Assembly (NCBI GenBank): GCA_016839425.1
Contig: JAEOUI010000384.1
Span: 1-11,113 of the forward strand
Length of the DNA: 11,113 nt
Source of the DNA: Promethearchaeota archaeon
GTDB lineage: Archaea; Asgardarchaeota; Lokiarchaeia; Sigynarchaeales; SOKP01
Direction of reading: 5' to 3'
This document shows positions 5,861 through 11,113 of the stretch, in pieces. A model generated the notes under the pieces. It saw only the letters and a program-made list of their open reading frames with translations, had not been told where the DNA came from and did not search any database. The position numbers and the translations under genes were made by a program. Each line of letters begins with the position of its first letter. Within the stretch, counting starts at the first letter, position 1.

Positions 5861-6700
5861 ATGGACCTTAAAAAATTATTATTAGAAGGAAATCTACGAT
5901 ATAAACAAAAACTTCTTAATAATGAAGAAAACTTGGTAAGTGGTGAAAATATTCCAAAATATCCCCTGCTAATTCTTACTTGTATGGACCCAAGAATTGA
6001 TGTTTTTAGAATTTTTCAGTTAAATCAAGGGGATGCCTTTGTCTTGAGAAACGCAGGAAATACTCATACGCCGGATGTGCTTAGGTCCGTTTTAGTAGCA
6101 ACACTTGAGTACGGTGTAAAATATGTGGTCGTCCTTGGTCATTTCGATTGTGGAATGGCTAAACTTCGAGTTGATATGATTAAAAATAAAATAAGGTGGA
6201 ACATTTCTCTTAAAGATTTAATCGATTTTTTCAGGCCATTCAAGGACGAACTTCAACACTTAAACGAGCAAGTAAAAATTCTCAGATCATTACCGCAATT
6301 ACCTAAATATGTGAGTGTTATTGGTATGATGTATGATATTAAAACGGGAATTGTATTTGAAAACAATATTATAGAAAATTATCGAAATAATTCCGAATTT
6401 TGGAAGGACTATCCATCCATTTTAAAAGATAAAACTGAAATATTATACAAGCTTAATTCTTCATCTGGGAAACAGCAATCAATTAAGCAAGTTGTATTAC
6501 CAAAAATAAAAGACGAAATCAACAAGAAAGAAATGATAAGCATCCAACATTCAGTAAAAGAAGAAGAACTTGAACAAATAGCACTTTTGGAAAAACCCTT
6601 ACAGTTAAAATTACCCCAAATTATCATCCCGCCTGTTCATATTCCCCAGATTAAGATTCGAATTCCTAAAATTTACAAAAATAATACTAATTGCGATTAA
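5861..6700 (+). CDS. Beta-class carbonic anhydrase with a long C-terminal extension
   Basis: This zinc enzyme should interconvert CO2 and bicarbonate in the cytosol. The beta-class signature is complete: C41 with the D43-R45 dyad (LTCMDPRID) and H94/C97 in LGHFDCGM, giving a Cys-His-Cys zinc site. AFVLRNAGN (59-67) is also characteristic. The core ends near residue 168 (TGIVFENN), about the length of a compact archaeal Cab-type enzyme. A further 110 residues or so follow. They comprise a charged helical stretch (about 170-245) and a tail (246-271) in which prolines punctuate aliphatic residues (LKLPQIIIPPVHIPQIKI). The tail ends in basic and Asn residues and is not a family feature I know; it may mediate membrane or partner contact. 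No Shine-Dalgarno is visible. An ATG ten bases upstream (5851) is out of frame and stops after six codons. The neighbouring SPFH gene is 82 bases upstream. Confidence 0.93.
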   Translation: MDLKKLLLEGNLRYKQKLLNNEENLVSGENIPKYPLLILTCMDPRIDVFRIFQLNQGDAFVLRNAGNTHTPDVLRSVLVATLEYGVKYVVVLGHFDCGMAKLRVDMIKNKIRWNISLKDLIDFFRPFKDELQHLNEQVKILRSLPQLPKYVSVIGMMYDIKTGIVFENNIIENYRNNSEFWKDYPSILKDKTEILYKLNSSSGKQQSIKQVVLPKIKDEINKKEMISIQHSVKEEELEQIALLEKPLQLKLPQIIIPPVHIPQIKIRIPKIYKNNTNCD

Positions 6701-6710
6701 AAACAGTAGA

Positions 6711-6757
6711 TTAAAAAAAAATTATAATAATAACTTCTATTATTCTTTTTTTTGTTT
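6711..6757. terminator. Bidirectional terminator between convergent genes
   Basis: A perfect stem AATAATA / TATTATT with a 5-base loop (6726-6744) is followed on the plus strand by CTTTTTTTT. On the minus strand the tract TTTTTTTTAATC follows the same stem. It sits between the stops of the convergent carbonic anhydrase and 7TM genes and can serve both. Confidence 0.65.
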
Positions 6758-6768
6758 ATTATATAGCT

Positions 6769-7473
6769 TTACTTCACATACTTACGAATAACAGCGTAAT
6801 ATATTAAATAAGCCCCATTAGACAATAGTATCAATGTTAAAACTCCAGCCAGTGACCTCGAAAGTGGATCATTTAGGAAGCATGTGAATTCTAAATAATA
6901 AAAAGAAAACATGAGCTCACTAAATCCGAATATGAGAAGTAACCAACGCCTTTTCATTATTTTATCTTCAAATTTACCAAAAATCTTAATGATGTAATAA
7001 TAAATAGGAACGACTATTGACGATAAAAGAATACCAAAAATGACATAATAGGTGAGATCTAATAATGGTGCCCAACCTGAGCTTTCGTTTGCACCAGCAT
7101 ATCCCGGGTTGAAAAAGAACAATAGAAAAAGGACAGCATATATAATAAGGATGCTCCAGCGCTTTTTAGGAATGGAATCCATTTCTTCCTTGAAATAACA
7201 AATGAAAAAAACCAAAAAAGGAACCAACGCATAGGTAACTAGATAAAGTGAAATTTTATATAATACTCCTACTATTATCTCTTCTTGATTAAACAGATAT
7301 ATGTTTAGTATAAACTCAACAATAAATCCTATTGCGGTAATAATGTAATACCCGCTAAATACGATTTTTAATGTAGTTCTATCCTTTTTTAACGTCTTAT
7401 AAATAATGAAGATAAAAACGAAGATCATTACTAACATTCCGAATTCTACGAAAAGATGATTCATTAAATCCAT
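6769..7473 (-). CDS. Stand-alone seven-helix membrane protein, unknown function
   Basis: The 234-aa protein is almost wholly membrane. Helices lie at about 8-27, 36-60, 67-94, 106-123, 139-164, 176-196 and 207-228. Positive clusters follow helices 1 (KTLKKDR), 3 (FKEEMDSIPKKR), 5 (KIFGKFEDKIMKRR) and 7 (RKYVK). The odd/even charge pattern predicts the N-terminus outside and C-terminus inside. This resembles the 7TM sensor modules found at the front of archaeal histidine kinases, but here no kinase or other output domain follows. No lysine lies inside helix 7, so it is not a retinal-binding rhodopsin. The start ATG at 7473 follows GGGGATTA, while an overlapping ATG four bases upstream is in another frame. 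A TATA box at 7505-7522 supports a short leader. The gene is divergent from the CxxC/CxH protein and shares its regulatory region. Confidence 0.82.
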   Translation of the reverse strand: MDLMNHLFVEFGMLVMIFVFIFIIYKTLKKDRTTLKIVFSGYYIITAIGFIVEFILNIYLFNQEEIIVGVLYKISLYLVTYALVPFLVFFICYFKEEMDSIPKKRWSILIIYAVLFLLFFFNPGYAGANESSGWAPLLDLTYYVIFGILLSSIVVPIYYYIIKIFGKFEDKIMKRRWLLLIFGFSELMFSFYYLEFTCFLNDPLSRSLAGVLTLILLSNGAYLIYYAVIRKYVK

Positions 7474-7504
7474 CCATTAATCCCCAAAGATTCTAAATAG
7501 ATAT

Positions 7505-7522
7505 GTTTATATATATAATTTG
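7505..7522 (-). promoter_or_regulatory. TATA box of the 7TM gene
   Basis: Minus strand AATTATATATATAAAC is centred about 40 bases before the ATG at 7473, predicting a leader of about a dozen bases that includes GGGGAT. Confidence 0.5.
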
Positions 7523-7534
7523 AAGATTATTTAA

Positions 7535-7594
7535 ATGTTTGTCAACTTGCTTTCGGACTTTTTGACATGCTTGTCAATTCTTAGCGACTTTGCC
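7535..7594. repeat. Degenerate direct repeats with TGTCAA half-sites in the divergent promoter
   Basis: ATGTTTGTCAACTTGC (from 7535) and ATGCTTGTCAATTC (from 7567) are direct copies 32 bases apart, about three helical turns. Both continue into similar GGACTTT / CGACTTT ends. Between them an inverted half-site creates the perfect inverted repeat TTGACA-TGCT-TGTCAA (7562-7577). The position between the two divergent TATA boxes suggests a regulator binding site controlling one or both genes. Confidence 0.55.
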
Positions 7595-7600
7595 TTAACT

Positions 7601-7633
7601 TTTTTATAACAAGAAGAACATATTGATCAATAT
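7601..7633 (+). promoter_or_regulatory. TATA box and palindrome before the CxxC/CxH gene
   Basis: TTTTTATAAC (7601-7610) is a TATA-like box. The perfect 14-bp palindrome ATATTGATCAATAT (7620-7633) covers the transcription start expected from it. The leader to the ATG at 7661 would be about 28 bases. No clear Shine-Dalgarno is present. Confidence 0.4.
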
Positions 7634-7660
7634 AAGCCATCTAAATTAAATTCGAATAAC

Positions 7661-8503
7661 ATGTCCAATATTCCGCTAAATATTATCTGTCCCACATGCT
7701 CCAAGCACGGCAAAATACAAGTGGAGGATTCGTTAGTCAAACAAAACGAACGTGGAATAACAGCAATCAATATAATGAAAAATATCATCTGTGAGCATTC
7801 CTTCTTGGTTTATGTCGATAAGAATTATAATGTAAGAGATGCCGTATCTTTCGATTTTTCGATAGAACTTCCCGCCATTGAAATGGATCCTCAAATCTCG
7901 CTTGAGATTGAATTTGACATGGATATCATCAAGATCAACCTACTTCCCTCGTTTATCGTTGGTATTTTAAAGGGTATTTTTTATAAATCAAAAATACTCG
8001 TTGTGTCTGATGAGGAGCACCTTAACCTCCATTACGATGCGTTTTTTAAGCAAATATTAGGAGAATATTTTGATATTAATCTTACTTTTATCTCACGCCA
8101 AGAATACGCAAGAGATTCTAAGCAATTTAAGCATTATTTAATTTTTCAAAGACTGGAAGTCATAAACGACAAGGATAAAATCGTTCAACCTAAGAACACA
8201 AAAATAGAATCTGCTATTGTGGAGGAATTTTTCAAGACTGACGATAATACTTCCAGCGTTATCATATTAAAGAACGAGATTTTCAAAGTACACATGTTAG
8301 CCCGTAGCGTCATTGAATACGCAAATGAACAAAAAATATCAAGAATAAACGCAGCTAAGTTATCAGAGTTTATAAAAACCAAGCACGGCGTTGATATCAA
8401 TTCCGATTATATGCTATTTGTCGTGGATGTAGTTAATCATTATTTTTCTGACGAAATTGATAAAAAAATCACCTTGGGTAATAGTTTCGTAGACTTCTTC
8501 TAA
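7661..8503 (+). CDS. Protein of unknown function with an N-terminal CxxC...CxH putative zinc domain
   Basis: The 280-aa protein has no membrane segment or signal peptide. Its N-terminal module (about 1-68) contains CPTC (C10, C13) and CEH (C44, H46), which looks like a small zinc ribbon. It then runs into FLVYVDKNYNVRDAVSFDF. I have the impression of similar N-terminal modules in other Asgard-type proteins, but cannot verify this. A middle alpha/beta part (about 95-165) has GILKGIFYKSKILVVSDEEH followed by a helix and strands, and could be a small Rossmann-like or Roadblock-like fold. The C-terminal part (about 180-270) is helical and acidic, with HMLARSVIEYANEQ and VVDVVNHYF. No catalytic motif is recognisable. 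The gene shares a regulatory region with the divergent 7TM gene, so an information-processing or signalling role is possible but unproven. Confidence 0.78.
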   Translation: MSNIPLNIICPTCSKHGKIQVEDSLVKQNERGITAINIMKNIICEHSFLVYVDKNYNVRDAVSFDFSIELPAIEMDPQISLEIEFDMDIIKINLLPSFIVGILKGIFYKSKILVVSDEEHLNLHYDAFFKQILGEYFDINLTFISRQEYARDSKQFKHYLIFQRLEVINDKDKIVQPKNTKIESAIVEEFFKTDDNTSSVIILKNEIFKVHMLARSVIEYANEQKISRINAAKLSEFIKTKHGVDINSDYMLFVVDVVNHYFSDEIDKKITLGNSFVDFF

Positions 8504-8678
8504 TTAATCAAATCCGCTCTTTTCATCAAGAAATTTGCTTTAAACCTATTTAATAAATAATTTTATTAAGCCTTATTCAATAAAGAACGATTTTAGTAAC
8601 CTTAATCAATGTGGAATAATATTATCTTCTTAGGAGATGGTTTTTAAATTCATCGCAATTTAAATTAAACCAGGGCAG
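8504..8678. other. Non-coding stretch after the CxxC/CxH gene
   Basis: This AT-rich stretch has no persuasive reading frame. Short inverted segments occur (for example TTTATT...AATAAA near 8562-8583), and ATAATATTAT is palindromic near 8617. TGGTTTTTAAATTC at about 8638-8651 is a TATA-like box positioned for the small gene that follows. I see no tRNA, box C/D or other RNA signature. Confidence 0.4.
8638..8651 (+). promoter_or_regulatory. TATA-like box before the 37-aa gene
   Basis: TTTTTAAATT is preceded by the purine-rich GGAGATGG, which would fit a TFB recognition element. It is centred about 34 bases before the ATG at 8679, predicting a very short leader. Confidence 0.4.
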
Positions 8679-8792
8679 ATGAGAAAAATGAGCGGAAGAC
8701 ATATTATTGAGATATTAATGACCATTTTAGGCATTGCGACCTTGATCACAATGGGATTTTTATTTATATTTATAATTCAATTATTTACATAA
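8679..8792 (+). CDS. Probable single-helix membrane microprotein, 37 aa
   Basis: The frame encodes MRKMSGRHIIEILMTILGIA (1-20) and ends MGFLFIFIIQLFT. This gives a basic N-terminus (R2, K3, R7, H8), one long hydrophobic helix (about 9-36) and a C-terminus at the end of the helix. That is the layout of a small N-in membrane protein. A TATA-like box lies at the right distance, GGGCAG precedes the first ATG, and a perfect 6-bp hairpin follows the stop. ATG at 8688 is an alternative start three codons later (34 aa). Function is unknown; such proteins often bind larger membrane complexes. In AT-rich DNA, chance hydrophobic frames occur, so certainty is limited. Confidence 0.5.
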   Translation: MRKMSGRHIIEILMTILGIATLITMGFLFIFIIQLFT

Positions 8793-8815
8793 ATTGTTTT
8801 CGACTCTAGTGCACA

Positions 8816-8831
8816 ATTTTGTTTTCAAAAT
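8816..8831 (+). terminator. Possible terminator after the microprotein gene
   Basis: ATTTTG-TTTT-CAAAAT is a perfect 6-bp stem 24 bases after the TAA at 8790-8792. It is followed by AAGATAAGATTTTC rather than a clean T-run, so it is a weak candidate. Confidence 0.3.
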
Positions 8832-8848
8832 AAGATAAGATTTTCTTA

Positions 8849-8949
8849 GGTTATTTATTAATCAATTAAGTTGCTATTCAAATATGGAATTCTTAAATCC
8901 TTTTTCCTTCTTTATGATAAAATTCATTGAAGAAATATATTTCTATTAA
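8849..8949 (+). pseudogene. Decayed second copy of the fadH promoter and start
   Basis: Bases 8869-8907 match 9073-9111 at 34 of 39 positions, with the two ATGs (8884 and 9088) exactly 204 bases apart. The match includes AGTTGsTATTCAAATATG and the first nine or so codons. Weaker similarity upstream covers the TATA region. Frame 8884-8949 reads MEFLNPFSFFMIKF and then stops after 21 residues, compared with [14 protein letters not shown] in the real gene. The rest of the flavoenzyme is absent. It is probably a remnant of a partial duplication; a short upstream peptide gene is an alternative. Confidence 0.6.
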
Positions 8950-9049
8950 AGCATTTTTTATTTTAGAATATAAAATGATGAACTTTTTCCAAAGCACCTA
9001 ATTAAAATTATACCCATAACTTTTATGTGCGACCCTCGATTATAGAAGT

Positions 9050-9064
9050 CAACTTATACTATTA
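9050..9064 (+). promoter_or_regulatory. TATA-like box of the fadH-like gene
   Basis: CAACTTATACTATTA is centred about 30 bases before the ATG at 9088, with no Shine-Dalgarno between, so a leaderless or nearly leaderless mRNA is likely. The corresponding segment of the upstream remnant is GGTTATTTATTA (8849-8860). Confidence 0.4.
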
Positions 9065-9087
9065 CTAAATTTAGTTGGTATTCAAAT

Positions 9088-11112
9088 ATGAAATTCTTAA
9101 AACTATTTTCCCCGTTAAAGGTCGGTAAAATGACTCTTTCGAATCGCATCGTCATGCCCGCTATTCACCTGAATATGGCAGACAAAGGATTCGTGACGGA
9201 CCGATTAACGGAATTTTACGCCGAACGAGCTCGTGGCGGAGCGGGATTACTCGTCGTTGGAGGCTGTTACGTGAGTCCTTACGCCGTGGGTATCACTCAA
9301 ATGATAGGAATCGACGACGATAAGTTCCTTCCGAAATTAATGGAATTCACGAGTGCAATTCACTCGGCTCGATCCGATGTGAAGGTCGGAGCGCAATTAT
9401 ATCACTCGGGACGGTATTCTCCCCCACAGTTGTTGGGAGAGGCGCCCATTTCTGCGTCAGCCGTTTATAGCACATTCAGTAGGGCAACTCCTCGTGAGAT
9501 GACCATTGAAGACATCAAGCGAGAAGTGAAAGCGTTTGGAGATGCTGCGATGAGAGCCGAAAAAGCAGGCTTCGATTGCGTGGAGATTAGCGGTTCTGCC
9601 GGGTATCTCATCAACCAATTTTTAAGTCCCCTTACAAACAAAAGAAAGGATCAATACGGTGGAAACCTCGAGAACCGTTTGAGGTTTGCGTCGGAAGTAA
9701 TCGAATCCGTGAAATCGAGCGTCAGCAATAATTTTACCGTTGGAATGCGGATGGCAGGAGACGATTTTATGGGCGAGGAATCGAGTTCTTACAAGGACCA
9801 AGCAGTCTACGCTAAACGATTCGAAGAGGCGGGAGTTGAATATATGAGCGTGACAGGAGGCTGGCACGAAACCAAGATCCCTCAACTCACAATGGATGTT
9901 CCTGAAGGCTGTTATACTTATCTTGCCGAGAATATCAAGCAAAGTGTGTCGATCCCAGTTTTTTGCGCTAATAGAATCAACAATTCCGAGCTCGCAGAAC
10001 GACTCTTAATGGCTGGAAGGGCCGATGCTATTTGCATAGGTAGGGGGCTTATATCAGATCCCTATATGCCGGAAAAAACGAAAAAAGGAGAACTTCACGA
10101 TATTATGCATTGCGTTGCATGCAATCAGGGGTGTTTTGATGGCATATTCTCCATGAAGCCCGTGAAATGCTTGAGAAATGCTCGAGTTGGACAAGAAGCT
10201 AGCACGAAACTCAAACCCATCTCAGAAAAGAAAAAGGTAATGGTCATTGGTTCCGGTCCTGGAGGCTTGGAAGTTGCTCGAGTTGCTGCCATTCGTGGTC
10301 ATGAAGTACACTTGTTTGAAAAAGATGATAAGATTGGGGGTTTACTCAACCTGATCCACATCCCGCCGGGCAGGAGCGAGTTCAAGAGAATGATCGAAGA
10401 TTATTCCTATTGGTTTACCAAGTACGGCGTTCGCGTCAACCTCAAGAAAGAAATATCCGTGGACGATGTGAAGAAATTTAACCCAGATGTTGCGATCGTT
10501 GCCACGGGAACGACTCCCATTAAACCTCCCATTCCAGGAATCGACAAAGAAAATGTGCATTGGGCTAACGATGCGCTAAACGAGGATGTTCCAATTGGAA
10601 TGAATAATATAATCATTGGTGGGGGCGCAACAGGTATTGAACTAGCGATCTTTCTCGCAAAATACGGCAGACTGAGTCTTGATGCGTTCGATTTTCTCAC
10701 TAGATATGGAGCTTTAGGAATCGACGAGGCTTATAAAATGATACAAAAAGGCTCTAAGAAAGTTACGGTCTTGGAAATGCTTCCCCGATGCGGTGCGAAC
10801 TTGGGCAAGACGACCAAATGGGTCTTAATGGATAAATGTGCGATGCTTGGCGTTGATATCAAAACAGGCGTGAATGTGGTCGAGATTAAAGACGAACAGG
10901 TGATATATGCTGATGCCACTGAATCACAACATATTCTCAACGATGTGGATGCCGTGTATTACGCAACGGGCGTGAAATCGAACGATTCCTTGTTTGAAGA
11001 GATCAAAAACTCTTGTCCTAATATGCAAGTGGAAAAAATAGGAGATGCTCGAGCGGTTGCAACAGTAATGGAAGCCGTTGAGATGGGTTATAAGATAGGC
11101 AACGATCTCTAA
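9088..11112 (+). CDS. fadH: FadH-type 2,4-dienoyl-CoA reductase (FMN, 4Fe-4S, FAD)
   Basis: The 674-aa length matches bacterial FadH (about 670). The N-terminal old-yellow-enzyme TIM barrel (about 1-335) carries Y173 in SAGYLINQF and H260 in GGWHETKIP, equivalent to the catalytic Tyr166 and His252 of E. coli FadH. A 4Fe-4S site follows with C342, C345, C349 and C361 (CVACNQGC, spacing 2-3-11). A dinucleotide fold then begins at [14 protein letters not shown] (384-397). A second nucleotide fold starts at [13 protein letters not shown] (508-520). The helical insertion after it (about 527-556) and LGKTTKWV (572-579) are FadH-like. The enzyme would reduce 2,4-dienoyl-CoA with NAD(P)H so that polyunsaturated chains can enter beta-oxidation. 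Related bile-acid or enoate reductases share the layout, so the exact substrate is not fixed. Base composition looks richer in G+C than that of its neighbours. The gene is complete, stopping one base before the window ends. Confidence 0.92.
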   Translation: MKFLKLFSPLKVGKMTLSNRIVMPAIHLNMADKGFVTDRLTEFYAERARGGAGLLVVGGCYVSPYAVGITQMIGIDDDKFLPKLMEFTSAIHSARSDVKVGAQLYHSGRYSPPQLLGEAPISASAVYSTFSRATPREMTIEDIKREVKAFGDAAMRAEKAGFDCVEISGSAGYLINQFLSPLTNKRKDQYGGNLENRLRFASEVIESVKSSVSNNFTVGMRMAGDDFMGEESSSYKDQAVYAKRFEEAGVEYMSVTGGWHETKIPQLTMDVPEGCYTYLAENIKQSVSIPVFCANRINNSELAERLLMAGRADAICIGRGLISDPYMPEKTKKGELHDIMHCVACNQGCFDGIFSMKPVKCLRNARVGQEASTKLKPISEKKKVMVIGSGPGGLEVARVAAIRGHEVHLFEKDDKIGGLLNLIHIPPGRSEFKRMIEDYSYWFTKYGVRVNLKKEISVDDVKKFNPDVAIVATGTTPIKPPIPGIDKENVHWANDALNEDVPIGMNNIIIGGGATGIELAIFLAKYGRLSLDAFDFLTRYGALGIDEAYKMIQKGSKKVTVLEMLPRCGANLGKTTKWVLMDKCAMLGVDIKTGVNVVEIKDEQVIYADATESQHILNDVDAVYYATGVKSNDSLFEEIKNSCPNMQVEKIGDARAVATVMEAVEMGYKIGNDL

Positions 11113-11113
11113 A

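Noticed and set aside
5851..5871. ATG ten bases before the carbonic anhydrase start
   Set aside because: It is out of frame and stops after six codons; the ATG at 5861 gives the complete enzyme.
6769..7473. Microbial rhodopsin
   Set aside because: Seven helices and the topology fit, but no lysine lies within helix 7 to hold retinal, and the family motifs are missing.

Overview
The window is AT-rich and reads as archaeal. Genes are single or in short runs, and several are preceded by TATA-like boxes (TTTATATA or CTTATAAA types) about 25-50 bases before the start codon. Some appear leaderless and others carry a Shine-Dalgarno motif; 3' ends carry T-tracts. The protein mix (a FadH-type flavoenzyme, a crotonase, an SPFH/NfeD-like pair, a stand-alone 7TM protein and a CxxC...CxH protein of unfamiliar type) would suit an Asgard (Lokiarchaeia-like) archaeon. 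That assignment is inference, not proof.

Layout: 1-89 is the 3' end of a plus-strand gene, followed by a clear hairpin/T-tract terminator. From 198 to 3528 four genes lie on the minus strand. In transcription order they are a ribbon-helix-helix-like protein (3528-2794), a DUF6786-like mutarotase-fold protein (2728-1661), an enoyl-CoA hydratase (1578-745) and a small hypothetical protein (581-198). A roughly 300-base divergent promoter region (3529-3835) leads to two plus-strand genes: a membrane protein with a C-terminal OB-like domain and a VDH-repeat loop (3836-4531), and a flotillin-type SPFH protein (4600-5778). A beta-carbonic anhydrase with a long C-terminal tail follows (5861-6700). 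It ends at a bidirectional terminator shared with a convergent seven-helix membrane protein (7473-6769). A second divergent promoter region holds repeated TGTCAA half-sites and leads to a CxxC/CxH protein (7661-8503). The 584-base stretch before the last gene contains a probable 37-residue membrane protein gene (8679-8792). It also contains a second, decayed copy of the promoter and start of the last gene. The last gene (9088-11112) is a complete FadH-type 2,4-dienoyl-CoA reductase.

How the genes fit together: the OB-domain membrane protein and the SPFH protein look like an archaeal version of the bacterial YqiJ/YqiK pair, a membrane-microdomain scaffold with its NfeD-type partner. The crotonase and the FadH-like enzyme both act on unsaturated acyl-CoAs and point to fatty-acid (beta-oxidation type) metabolism, although they lie about 7.5 kb apart on opposite strands. 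The most unusual items are the (VDH)n loop encoded by a near-perfect 18-bp tandem repeat, the proline-spaced tail on the carbonic anhydrase, the duplicated fadH start region, the TGTCAA array, and the unannotated microprotein. I see no mobile element, CRISPR array, tRNA or rRNA.
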